Shown: positions 21,785-31,971, numbered from the stretch's first letter. The stretch is 64,000 nucleotides of DNA from Tetracentron sinense (GCA_015143295.1 CM026554.1:26195215-26259214), one strand, 5' to 3'. The notes: generated from the letters alone by a model not told the origin. Numbers and translations: made by a program.

Positions 21785-21925
21785 TCAACAGTAGTCGAGG
21801 TACGGCCACACGTCAAGGTCTCGGTCCGCCTGAGACTACAGTGGGATAGATGGCTCTCTCTCCTCTATATACTCTTCCTCGACCCAAAGCTCCGGGTCGA
21901 GGGCTCCCTCAATACCTGCCGACAT
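21785..21925 (-). pseudogene. LTR-encoded small ORF, copy C, one internal stop
   Basis: It has the same start (ATGTCGGCAGG), the same length as the 29948 copy, and the conserved blocks WVEEEYIEE and DLDVWPYLDYC. One internal TAG replaces what is a CAG (glutamine) codon elsewhere. The last block differs from copy D by silent changes only (GAC CTT GAC versus GAC TTG GAT). The decay is thus slight and recent relative to the third-position differences. Confidence 0.6.
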
Positions 21926-21933
21926 GAAAGTAC

Positions 21934-21954
21934 GGCTGAGCATGGAATACTCAG
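21934..21954 (-). other. Conserved hairpin upstream of the small ORF (copy C)
   Basis: In LTR sense it is GCTGAGTAT-TCC-ATGCTCAGC, a 9-bp stem with one wobble pair, nine bases before the ATG. Confidence 0.55.
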
Positions 21955-22228
21955 CGAGTACAAGCTACTAGCTAACCATAACAATAATAAACATGCAAAG
22001 AGTAATACAATACCAATCATCAATTCAAGGTAATAGTAAAATCATAGAATTAAACAATATTAAACATGGACCAATATTATCATCTTGATGTACGTGCATG
22101 AATGCAAAAAGACCGATAAAACTCATGCTTGAAAACCCATTTCCATGTCTCGGTATGCCTTGTAAAAATCATGTATGTGTGCATGCATGAATGTCTTGTC
22201 ATCATCTTGTAAACTTGCATCTTGTAAC

Positions 22229-22505
22229 TTGTGAGCCAGAGGCTAGCATCCGAATCGCCCTGGGCTGCCAACCTCCTTGATATATGGTTTTCTTGTGAGC
22301 CAGAGGCTAGTACCCGAATGTCCCTAGGCTACCAACCTCCTTGACAATATGTGATTTTTATTACTTGTTTAGTTTTCTTGTGTGCCAGAGGCTAGTACCC
22401 GAATCCCCCTTGGCTACCAACCTACTTGACAATATGTGTTTTGGGGTTTTCTTGTGAGCCAGAGGCTAGTACCCGAATGTCCCTGGGCTACCAACCTCCT
22501 TGACA
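22229..22505 (-). repeat. Short tandem repeats in LTR copy C
   Basis: Four copies of GTGAGCCAGAGGCTAGTACC ... GGGCTACCAACCTCCTTGA begin near 22229, 22286, 22378 and 22451. Unit length varies from about 57 to 92 bp because of spacers. They match, in opposite orientation, the repeats of copy D. Confidence 0.85.
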
Positions 22506-23503
22506 TGCAATATTTTCTTGTTAGTTATTATATGCATATGCTCTTGAAATCTCGGTTCATGCAATATGCGTGCTCGTGTACGTGTCAATAGTACAATCAT
22601 GAAAATGAGGAAAACAAGAGAGATATGACATCATAATTCATTCAATTCATAGTACATGCATATGACCATTTGAGTAATTAACATGGTATTTAAATCAATT
22701 CACCATTCATAAGAATACATGCATAAGGCCTATTTCCATTTTCTTCATTCAAATCATTATTTCATAGTTTAGACATTTTGTCAAACACATCACATGCAAT
22801 GTTCCTCCATAGTTCATTTTCTTCTTTTTAGTGCATATCTTCTATCCAATAATCAAAGTGATTTCATTATTGGTAAAATGTCCATCCTCCATTTTCCATT
22901 ACACATACCACATATATCACACATCATACATTCGGCATCCCATCGCCTCAATCAATCTCTCATCCACACATCCATATCCTTTTCTTTTTCTGGTTTATAA
23001 TTATTAGATATAATACATTTTTCAAGGAAGGAAACATACTAACATGAATCACATTTCACATAGAAAACCTAGATTATTGCTAGGGGAAGTTAGTAGGGTG
23101 TACTAACCTTGAATCAAGGCTTGATCCTTTGTAGAAACCTTGATTGAAGCTTTAACTTGAAAGAAGAAACCCTTGCTTGAAGAAGGTTTGAGTTGAGGAT
23201 GAAACCCCTCTCAAAAAAGTAAGTGATTTGCTGCCCTAGCTTCGGAGAAACGTGCTCCTCATGAGTTAAACCTTGAATTTGGAGAAGAAGCAAGCTTGTG
23301 ATGATCTAGGGTTTCCAAACCCTTTTGATTCCTTCTCCAAAGCAAACCCTAGGTTGGAAATCCCTTTCTCCTCTCTCTCTTTCTCTCAAAATCTTCTAAG
23401 TATAGTGAATGAAGCCCTAAGGCTCGGGCAAAGCCTTATAAGAAAGGGTTTAACCCCTAAAAGATGAAAAAGCCCTTACTAAAATTTCTGCAAAAATGCG
23501 AAG

Positions 23504-23690
23504 ACCGAGCAATCGGTGGTTATGACCGATTGATCGGTTGCCTACCGAGCGATCGGTGTTATAACCGAGCGACTAGTCAAAAACATGCTCTCTGGAAAAT
23601 TTCCTCATCCAAAATTTTTGACCAGTCGATTGCTACCGATCGATCGGTTTTAGACCGATCAATCACCGAATGGACCGAGCAGGTCAGAAC
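23504..23690 (-). promoter_or_regulatory. Phased palindrome array in LTR copy C
   Basis: Sites related to ACCGATCGATCGGT start at 23504, 23525, 23544, 23564, 23621, 23635, 23654 and 23674. The one at 23635-23648 is an exact 14-bp palindrome. Spacing is mostly 19-21 bp. The array ends about 60 bp from the TATA-like CTTATAAG at 23435-23442. Confidence 0.7.
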
Positions 23691-24329
23691 TGTTTTGGTC
23701 ATATCTTTTGACTCGTTCGTCCGATTTCGACAATTCAACTTGCGGTGGGTTCATCCTTCGAAAAGGAACATTTCTGAGATTTCAGAATTTCTAATTTCTC
23801 CCTTATTTATTAATTAGACTACGAGAAGAGCCAATTAGGCACGAAAGTGCTATTCATTAAATATAGAAAAGTCCGGGGTGCAACATAAACCCTACGCCTA
23901 ACCCTAGGTCCACCCAGGGCCCATTTCAGGCTCAAGAAACCTCAAAACCACGTCCAAACTCCCCCGTGGGCCCAAACACGAGCCCACAAGCCTTTAGCAC
24001 CCAGTGTAGTGGGGCCCACCTGCTCATTTTGAAAATTCAAATTAATTGCGGTAATAACATTACCGCCATTAAAAAAATGGCAAAATGAACAGTGCTTTCG
24101 GCCCAATCGTGTGAGGGTTGGGCCATTCTTGCCAAAAATACTAAATGGCGGTAATGATATTACCGTCATTCCTATTTGGCCTGATCCAGAAATGACTGTA
24201 ATATTATTACCGCCATTTTCAGCTTTCGGCAAACTAGTGCACTGCACCTCTCCTGGCCATCTTAGCTCCCCTCCAGTATATCTCCCACGCCTGGTTTAAT
24301 TCCCAAGCTACCCCTATAGTCTCCCTCTT

Positions 24330-24345
24330 CCTCTATAAAAGCCAC
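24330..24345 (+). promoter_or_regulatory. TATA box of the Tat 3' LTR
   Basis: CTCTATAAAAGCC lies inside the Tat LTR part 23886-24425. The solo Tat LTR has CCTATAAAGCC at about 37970 at the equivalent place. Confidence 0.6.
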
Positions 24346-24425
24346 CCTTCTTCATGGTTTAAAGGGGACTCCAAAAATTCCCATATCAAACCTCTGTTCA
24401 CATTCGGCCAGCCTAAGCTCCATTG

Positions 24426-26618
24426 TGAAAGTATGCCTCTTTTTAATTTTAGAAAAATAGTTCTTGGGGGGCATACATCGAATCCCAAGATCTGACTAAG
24501 ATTCTAATTGATTTTATTCAATGAGAGTAAAAATCACAATATCTTTGCGACTTTGAAATTGTTAAGTCAAATCCACGATAATAGCGATACCGGCAAAACT
24601 TCACAAGTGCCAAGTCTCCTTCGTAATCCACACGGACCTTCTTTTTCTTTAAAGCTTTCTCTAATGGAAGCTAATGGCCCTTCCAAATATCCAGCTCTAT
24701 AAATCTTGAATAAAAGATCCAATCTTTATTCTTCAAGATGGGATCTTGATCTCTTCTTGATATTCAAACTAAAACACAAGAGAACAAAATCAAAAGGGGA
24801 AGGGGAGAGATGACCGTAAACCACAAAGGGAGAGAGGGGCGTGAGATTGAGGAGAGAGGAGATCTTTCCAAATCTGAAATTCTGAAAATTATTAATTGTC
24901 TCACATGCCTGGACGTCCAAGTCTTTAAATAGGCTAGGCTTAGGTTGCTTGCAACCCAAGAATCCTCTTTCTAATCCAATTAGAAGTCCTCAATTAGTTT
25001 CCTATTTGGTTTCTCCTTTAATTAATTAGGATTAATCAAAATAGAAACTAATCTTATCCACTAGTGTCCAATTAAGCTTATCCTTATCCTAATCCAATTA
25101 GGATTCCTTGATTAGCAAGAAACTAATAGAATCTCTAACAAATAGGGAATCTTTAATTAGTAACTAACTAACTAACTAACAAACCTTATCTAATAAGGAT
25201 TTTAATTAATTAGAAATTAATTAATAATGACAATAATCATTATCCCTTATGGAGTGGGCGTCCCACCCTAGGTGGGTCCCACCCCAACACGCCCTCTAGG
25301 GTTCTAAACCCATTTTGGTCACTTTAAATATTCTTTTAAAATATTCCCCAATAGGTCCTACCCATTTGGTTTTTCACATTTAATGTGATTCCACCTTTTA
25401 GAGCTTCACTATACCATATAATGATTTCTTAGAGAAATAAATTAATTTAATAAATTATTAAATTAAATACTTTAATAAAGTCCTTGTGTGTGGGATCTAA
25501 AGGGATCTCCTATTTCCGGTTGTGGGACCAAGTACTCAACCTTTTGGTTAAAGTATTGTTACTAGGAAACACCTTTCCTATACTCCATTAGGATTATAAA
25601 TTTTCTTCTATATCCCTGGACTTCCACCAATCACAATTAATGTCCATTAACACAATGTGATTAACCCCCAGAAAATAGAGAATTACTTGCAGGTATTTCT
25701 ATCTCAAGATTTGTTACAGATCATTCCCTCCACTTCCAATATTTTTATAAGCTTACGGGACAATATCTAATACTGTCTTTAATCCCTGGCTTATATTGAG
25801 AACTCATTCTCTTTGATACTTTTAGTCAAACTTGGACTTGCAAAACATTTTAGAAATTCTTTAAAAGAAATAATAATAATAATTACATTTCTTTTATACA
25901 GAAAATAAATTCCTCGATAAAACCATTTCGTCGATAAATACCAGTGTTGGGTTTTTCAAGTCCGGTTTTGACAAGTATCAACTCAATATTATTTACTCTG
26001 TAAGAGTAGTGGAATCCTTGTCGAGCATACACACACTTCTTCCAGTACAGCATACATAACCCAACGAGCCCGTATTTAGTCCGGTGTGTTGGACATTGAC
26101 GATTGACTACATCAAAGCTACATAGGCAAATACTAGAGAAGATGTCGACCTCTCAAGTTAAGGACAATCTGTCAAATGGACTACCCTAAATATAAAGACA
26201 GTATATTTCTAAGGGTATCCACTGAGCGATCCAGTTGCAATATAAGTACTTCTTACTTATATCCACATCTTAGTCAAGAGACCCTTCTCTCAGTGATTGA
26301 GATTCATCACTCCATCATATGGAACTAACAATGTGTAAGTTATTAGGAATACATTGTCCAGATGCATCCTGATCAACTTAGAATAATTTTAGGTCTACAA
26401 GGAACCGAAAAAACCATATCTCCTTAGCAATCAGTTATCAACTAATTGGATGGTTTTCCTACAATGTTACCTAAGGGACAAAGTAGTCTCATCCAATGAG
26501 ATACTTTTGATATATTACCCAATGTAGAAGACAATGTGTGAATGTAAAATATGTATTTTTTGATTAAAAATAGATAAATACAATTCCGGAATGGCTTTGT
26601 GGGCATACATGTCTAACA
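24426..26618 (-). mobile_element. Long solo LTR of an unidentified retrotransposon, minus orientation
   Basis: It begins TGAAAGTATGCC and ends GGCATACATGTCTAACA, so in its own sense it starts TGTTAGACATGTATGCC. The flanks CATTG (24421-24425) and CACTG (26619-26623) are a 5-bp target duplication with one difference. It is about 2.19 kb, AT-rich, with no coding. It is similar in ends and layout to the LTR at 35600-40837 (starting TGTTGGACATTATGCCC in sense). A Copia origin is possible but not shown, because no internal region is present. Confidence 0.7.
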
Positions 26619-28045
26619 CACTGCCCTCTGCCCACACCCTAGGCAAGATCCCAGGAGCTTCAGGGAGCACCCTCAACCTCCCCTCAGCCCTCTGCCACCT
26701 TGCTGCCACCTCCATCATCGTTGGAGCCCAACCGAGTAGGGTAGGACCTCCTCCCTCTGTAAGGCCCCTGGTCCTACTCCAAGAGCCATTTTATTTATTA
26801 TCTTTTTTTCCCTAGTTGTTTAGCTCCCAGGGATAGAGGCCCCCTACCTTACCCTAGGTATGGGGGACCCTCTTGAGGGCTGAGAATTCGGGTACAAGAC
26901 CCCCCACTGCATGGCATCAACTCTACTTCTTAGCTTCTTGCCTGGTCTTTCCAGGCCCACCCTGTAGCCTAACCACGGTTAAAATAGCCTAAACCATTCC
27001 CTGTCCAGAATTGCGGTAGCTATCTACCACCATTTCAGTATTTCTCTTACAGTAGCTTTGGGCCTACCTTAAGCCCATTTTAGACCAGTTCCAAAGCCCA
27101 CCAGAGGACAAGGACATTGGGGGAAGTCCCCTGATCAACCCTGATGGGTCCCAGACCCTTGGATTAACCCTTAACTTCACTTTAGACCCTACAAAAAACC
27201 AGCAACAGGAAACTGTTAATGGCGGTAGACTATCTACCGCCATTCCAAAACAGTGAAGTTTTGGAATTGCGGTAAACAGATTACCGTCATTCCTAATTTC
27301 TATCTTTAGGTTTTTTTGCATAGGGTCCAAACCTGATAGGAGGCCACTCTAGACCCTCCCATATCTTCTAGGCTCACCCTGACCTGCTCAACACCTTTAA
27401 TTGGGGTTAACCTAACCCCGATTAACTTTTAACCGCGGTTAAGCAGCCCTTAACCCCTGGTAAAAATATGGAAAAATATCAAAAAATCTGAAATATTACT
27501 GTGTCCAAAATATTTCTACTTTGGCCTCTTCACCATGGTTAGTAGCCCTAACCATGGTTACTTTACCCATTTAACTCCGGTTAGTAACCCTAACCTCGGT
27601 TAAATCCATTTTTGGCTTACCGGGCCTAAATCTCTCAGCCTACCGGGCCCAATCTCAGTGACCATACCTCCCTTAACTATGGTTAGTAACCCTAACCATG
27701 GTTAGTTTGATCTAACCCGCAACTCTAACCTTAGTTAAACTTTGCCTTAGCCTACCGGGCTTCTCTCTTGGCCTACCAGACTAACCCTAAGCCTATGGGG
27801 CTTAAACCACGTACTTGACCAACCTTGGTCAACCAAACCCTAGTCTATCGGACTAATTCATTAGCCACCCTTGATGCACACACACACCTCCTAGCCTCGG
27901 CACGAGCTCATGTGCCAGAACTACGCTCGATCTGATCTCACCTTGTGAGTACGTAGGCAACCTAACCTGGGTTCGACCCTAGTTAGCTTTTCTTCCTTAG
28001 ATTAGTATTACTTTACACTTAGGCATTTAAACAAACATGGAATTT
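26619..28045 (+). repeat. Body of the Tat 3' LTR
   Basis: No gene is seen. There is a perfect hairpin AATGGCGGTAGA-CTA-TCTACCGCCATT at 27218-27244 and related imperfect ones near 27010 and 27262. From 27410 to 27740 AACCATGGTT, AACCGCGGTT and similar palindromes recur. The rest is CCTACCGGGC-type short repeats ending at the copy D insertion. Confidence 0.75.
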
Positions 28046-28257
28046 TGTAGCACCCCAGACTTTTTCATCCTTAATGAATACCACCTTCATAGCTAATTGG
28101 CCATTTTTATAGTCTAATTAATAAATAAGGGAGAAATCAGAAATTCCGAAACGTCAGAAATGTTCGTTTTCGAAAGACGGATCCAACGCAAGTTGAATCG
28201 TCGAAATCCGACAAGCGAGTCAAAAGATATAGTCAAAACAGTCCAGACATACAGAAG

Positions 28258-28442
28258 ACCGATCGCTCGGTCCAGTCAGCGATCGATCGGTCCATAACCG
28301 ATCGATCGGTAGCTATCGCACGGTCATAAATTTTGTATGGGGAAATTTTCCAGAGAGTGAGTTTTTGACCGGTCGATCGGTCATAAACACCGATCGCTCG
28401 GTAGGCAACCGATCGATCGGTCATGAACACCGATCGCTCGGT
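28258..28442 (+). promoter_or_regulatory. Phased palindrome array in LTR copy D
   Basis: Sites of the form ACCGATCGATCGGT or ACCGATCGCTCGGT start at 28258, 28278, 28297, 28368, 28389, 28408 and 28429, with a degenerate one near 28316. Spacing is 19-21 bp, apart from one gap of about 50. Those at 28297 and 28408 are exact 14-bp palindromes. Confidence 0.8.
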
Positions 28443-29402
28443 CTTCGCGTTTTTGCAGAAATTTCAGTAAGGGCGTTTTCGTCTTTTGGGTGTTAAACCC
28501 TTACCCATAAGGGTTTGCTCGACCCTTTGAGACCTCACTTACAACATTGAGAGATTTGGGAGATAAGAGAGAAGAGAAAAGGGTTTCCTAAACCTAGGTT
28601 GCTTTTGGAGAAGAAATCAAAGGGGTGAAGACCCTAGATCGTCCCCAAGCACGTTTTCTTCACGATTTCAACTCGAGCTCGTGTGGAGGTGCATTCTCCA
28701 AGCTAGGGCAGCACTCACTCACGTTTTGAAAGAGGTTTCTTTCCCCAACTCAAGTCCCCTTCAAGCAAAGGCTTCCTCCTTCCAAATAGAGCTTCTATTT
28801 CAAGGTTTCTTCAAGATCAAACCTTGATCTAAGGTTAGTACACCCTACTAACTTACCCTAGCAATAAATCTAGGTTTTCCTTATGAAATGTGATTTATGC
28901 TATTATGTTTGCCTCTCATATGAAATGTATCATCTCCAATGAACCTAAATAAGATAAGAAAAAGGTATGGATGTGTGTGGGTGTTGATGTGGCGATTGGA
29001 TGCCGAGGTGTATGTTGGGTGATGTGTGTGATGGAAATGGTGGATGGGTACTTTACCAATAATGAACATACCTTGATTTTTGGATGGAAAGTAGGCACTA
29101 AAAAGAAGAAGATGAACCATTAAGGAACCTTGCATGCTATGTGTTTGACAAAATGCCTAAACTAGGAATAAATGACATAAATGAAGAAAATGAAAGTAGA
29201 CCTTATGCATGTGTTCTTATGAAGGATGAACTATTCAAATGTCACGTAGATTACTCAAATTCCTATATGGTTATACTGTGGATTGAATTGCTATACACTA
29301 CTCTTCATGTCACATTGTCATCATGATATTACAAGTGTTACACACACCACACATGCATGCATGAAACCGGGTTTTTCCAAGATTGTATTTGTATATGAAA
29401 TG

Positions 29403-29672
29403 AATCAAGAACATGACAAGGAGGTTGGTAGCCCAAGGAAGGGTGCTAGCCTCTGGCTCACAAGTGAAATGCAAGAGAGAACATGACAAGGAGGTTGGTA
29501 GCCCAAGGAAGGGTGCTAGCCTCTGGCTCACAAGAGAAACCGAACAAGAACACGACAAGGAGGTTGGTAGCCCAAGGAAGGGTGCTAGCCTCTGGCTCAC
29601 AAGAGAAACGGAACAAGAACACGACAAGGAGGTTGGTAGCCCAAGGAAGGGTGCTAGCCTCTAGCTCACAAG
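29403..29672 (+). repeat. Four 70-bp tandem repeats in LTR copy D
   Basis: Four nearly identical units of 70-71 bp each contain GACAAGGAGGTTGGTAGCCC, AGGAAGGGTGCTAGCCTCTG and GCTCACAAG. They begin near 29408, 29478, 29549 and 29619. Their near identity points to recent amplification. The repeats are open in several frames on both strands, which produces spurious ORFs. Confidence 0.92.
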
Positions 29673-29917
29673 TATACAAGTCAAGAACAAATCAAGACAT
29701 GAAATACAAGACAAGAAACGATACACATACATGATTTGACCGAGACACGAAAAAGGTTTCCGAGACATGAGTTTTACCGAGGTTTTTGCATTCATATACG
29801 CATGTCAAGATATGGCTATGTATCTTATGCTTTCACTATTGCTTTAAATTAATATCTTGTATTGCTCACTGTTGTTATGCTTTCGCTATTGTTATGGTTA
29901 GCTAGTAGTTTGTACTC

Positions 29918-29938
29918 GCTGAGTATTCCATGCTCAAC
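29918..29938 (+). other. Conserved hairpin upstream of the small ORF (copy D)
   Basis: GCTGAGTAT-TCC-ATGCTCAAC. The stem has one wobble and one mismatch near its base compared with the perfect stems of copies A and E. It lies nine bases before the ATG. Confidence 0.5.
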
Positions 29939-29947
29939 CGTACTTTT

Positions 29948-30088
29948 ATGTCGGCAGGTACTGTGGATGTCCTCGACCCCGAGCCTTGGGTCGAGGAGGA
30001 GTATGTAGAGGAGAGGGAGCCACCTATCCCATGGCAGTTTCAGGAGGATGGGGACTTGGATGTGTGGCCGTACCTCGACTACTGTTGA
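29948..30088 (+). CDS. LTR-encoded small conserved ORF, 46 codons (copy D, intact)
   Basis: It starts ATGTCGGCAGG and ends in TGA with no interruption. The product is small and acidic: about a dozen D/E residues, blocks WVEEEYVEE (residues 14-22) and DLDVWPYLDYC (residues 36-46), and a proline/glutamine-rich middle. There is no known domain, signal or membrane segment, and I do not recognise it. Comparison with copy A shows 11 silent and no replacement differences in the two blocks. An in-frame upstream ATG (29930) would add six residues, but only the ATGTCGGCA start is shared. It would lie in the RNA leader of the element, upstream of gag. Confidence 0.65.
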   Translation: MSAGTVDVLDPEPWVEEEYVEEREPPIPWQFQEDGDLDVWPYLDYC

Positions 30089-30125
30089 GAGGAGAGGGTT
30101 AGAGAGTTCCTTTTTGTATTTTGAT

Positions 30126-30143
30126 AGGTGGGCATGTCCACCT
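30126..30143 (+). other. Conserved LTR hairpin (copy D)
   Basis: AGGTGG-GCATGT-CCACCT has six pairs and a six-base loop containing the self-complementary CATG. It lies 37 bases after the small ORF's stop. Confidence 0.6.
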
Positions 30144-30576
30144 TTACTTTGATTGTATTTAGTATATGTTAACTTGGAATACTATATGGAGTAATAGAAG
30201 AAAAGAAAAAGTTGGCTTATGATTCCGCACTTATGTTTAGTTTCCGCGCTCTGATTATCATTGTATTATATTATGTTTAGCCTCTTGCATTACAGGATGG
30301 TTTGACAGGTACACGTAGTCACCTCTAAAGTATCCCTTAACTCCCAGGGGGTATTTTGGGGCGTGACAAATTTAATTTGGCTTGCACCTAGCAAGTAGGG
30401 AATCATTGACAAATAAAAGTCTCAGGGTGCCTAACACCTTCCCCGGACTTAACCAAACCTCTTACGTAGACCTTTATTGCAGACCAAGACCTTATCCACA
30501 TCTCGGGGCTTATCCCTTCTAAATAAATAGGTGGCGACTCTTAACTTTTTTGTGAGTGCGAAATCCCGTGCTCACA

Positions 30577-31894
30577 AGATTATCACATCCAGTGGAAGAA
30601 TATGTGTTCCAGCCCATGAGGAGCTTAGACGAGAAATCTTGGATGAAGCTCACCGGTCCAGGTATACAATGCATCTTGGGGGTACAAAGATGTATCGGAA
30701 CCTCAAGGGCACTTTTGGTGGTGAAACATGAAGAGAGAAGTGGCGGAATATGTGTCTTGGTGTTTAGTATACCAGCAAGTTCAAGCAGAGCATATGAGGC
30801 CAGTAGGTCTTTTGCAATCCCTTCTGATTCCCGAGTGGAAATAGGAGATTATTTCCATGGATTTCATTATTGGGTTACCAAGGACGGTGAAGATTCCGAT
30901 GTCATTTTGGTGGTTATTGACCGTTTGACGAAGTCCGCTCATTTTTTGCTATATCGAACTACGTTCAACTCGAACCAACTTACTGCATTGTACATCAAGG
31001 AAGTGGTTCGATTGCATGGGGTGTTAGTGAGCATTGTTTTAGATCGGGATCCTAGATTCACTTCCAAGTTCTCAAAAATATTTCAGAGCGCCATGGGTTC
31101 CCATTTGGATTTTAGCACGGCCTTTCATCCGCAGACGGATGGGCAGACTGAGGGTAAACTAGGTGATAGAGGACATGCTCCAAGCATGCATACTAGACAT
31201 TAAGAGCAATTTGAAGGATCACTTGCCTTTGGTTGAGTTCGCCTACAACAACAGCTATCAGGCGAGCATCTAAATGGCACATTTCGAGTCTTTGTATGGG
31301 AGAAGTTACAGATCTCCTCTATACTGGGATGAAGTTGGTGAAAGAAAAGTGTTAGGTCCTGAGTTAATTGAGCAAACCGTAGACAGGGTCAAGGTTATCA
31401 GGGAAAGGTTGAAGGCTGCACAGGATCGACAAAAGAGCTATGCCGAGACCCGTAGGAGAGATCTTGAATTCCTTGTTGGCAAATTTGTATTCGTCAAAAT
31501 TTCACTGACAAATGGTGTTATGAGATTCGGGAAGAGGGGCAAGCTCAAACCTAAGTATGTGGGTCCGTTCGAGATCATCACCAGAGTTGGTGAGGTGGCT
31601 TACCGGGTTGCTCTACCCCACCATATGGCAGTGGTCCACAATGTATTTCACATTTCCATGCTTCGGAAATATATCTCGGATCCGTCTCATGTCATTGAGC
31701 TTGATCCATTAGAAATTTGAGAAGATCTCACATTAGTGGAGCAACCAGTTCAGGTCTTGGATAAGCGAGATCAAGTCTTGCACAACAAGACCATTCCATT
31801 GGTCCAAGTGAGATGGCAGCACCATTATGCAGAAGGGGCTACATTGGAACGTGAGGCCGAAGTGAAAGAAAAATATCCGCAATTGTTTGTTTAA
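30577..31894 (+). pseudogene. Integrase of an older Del-like element
   Basis: Coding begins directly at the Tat LTR boundary. The H2C2 zinc-binding part includes EELRREILDEAHRSRYTMHL and GGTKMYRNLKGTF, and a frameshift follows near 30730. The core follows: DFHYWVTKDG-like text, VVIDRLTKSAHFLLYRTTF, YIKEVVRLHGVLVSIVLDRD and DFSTAFHPQTDGQTE. The second ORF (31274-31720) is the C-terminal region, with MAHFESLYGRSYRSPLYWDE, KPKYVGPFEII and VVHNVFHISMLRKY. Past a TGA (CGA elsewhere) the frame ends LVQVRWQHHYAEGATLERE and PQLFV at 31894, a chromodomain-like tail typical of Del/Tekay elements. Confidence 0.88.
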
Positions 31895-31971
31895 TTATTT
31901 GGTGTTTGTATGTATTTTGGTTTTTCTCGTATCCCTTTGTATCTTCCTAATTTCAGGGATGAAATTTTTGT

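Larger units (their letters stand above)
21498..23885 (-). mobile_element. Solo LTR, Del-like (LTR copy C), minus orientation
   Basis: It runs from TGTTGCGCCCC to GGGGTGCAACA and is flanked by a perfect target duplication, TAAAC (21493-21497 and 23886-23890). In its own (minus) direction it has the palindrome array (about 23690-23500), CTTATAAG (23435-23442), tandem repeats (22505-22229), a hairpin (21954-21934), the small ORF (21925-21785, with one stop) and the second hairpin (21741-21724). The repeats and ACCGATCGATCGGT palindromes show it is the same subfamily as 28046-30368. Confidence 0.95.
28046..30368 (+). mobile_element. Solo LTR, Del-like (LTR copy D)
   Basis: It runs from TGTAGCACCCC to GGGGCGTGACA with a perfect target duplication, AATTT (28041-28045 and 30369-30373). 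It carries all the shared modules: palindromes (28258-28442), tandem repeats (29403-29672), a hairpin (29918-29938), an uninterrupted small ORF (29948-30088) and the second hairpin (30126-30143). It is the best preserved of the five Del-like LTRs. No internal region is present, so it is a solo LTR. Confidence 0.96.
6074..30576 (+). mobile_element. Tat-like Ty3/gypsy element, with nested insertions
   Basis: The order on the plus strand is: end of 5' LTR (to 6342), primer-binding site (6347), leader, ORF1, gag, protease, RT, RNase H, second RNase H, integrase, long 3' region with tandem repeats, polypurine tract, and 3' LTR (21175-30576). The Tat assignment rests on the extra upstream ORF1, the VLIDNGSNLNVC protease motif, the YLDDMIVKS RT motif and the second, plant-type RNase H. 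It contains Del-like solo LTRs at 10734-12987, 21498-23885 and 28046-30368 and another solo LTR at 24426-26618. It is itself inserted in the integrase region of an older gypsy element. Many in-frame stops make it inactive. Confidence 0.88.
21175..30576 (+). repeat. 3' LTR of the Tat element, with three nested solo LTRs
   Basis: It starts TGTAAGCACCCAATTTTTAC, as does the solo LTR at 37397, directly after the polypurine tract. It ends CCCGTGCTCACA at 30576. Removing the nested LTRs and their target duplications leaves about 2.48 kb. The LTR parts are 21175-21497, 23886-24425, 26619-28045 and 30369-30576. The LTR is rich in AACCATGGTT-type palindromes, CCTAGG text and GGCGGTAxxTACCGCC hairpins. 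A TATA box lies at about 24334. Confidence 0.88.

Noticed and set aside
24111-24299. ORFs on both strands around 24100-24300
   Set aside because: They lie in Tat LTR hairpin-rich sequence and both strands are open because of the inverted repeats.
29310-29734. Several overlapping ORFs on both strands
   Set aside because: They arise from four 70-bp tandem repeats that lack stops in several frames.
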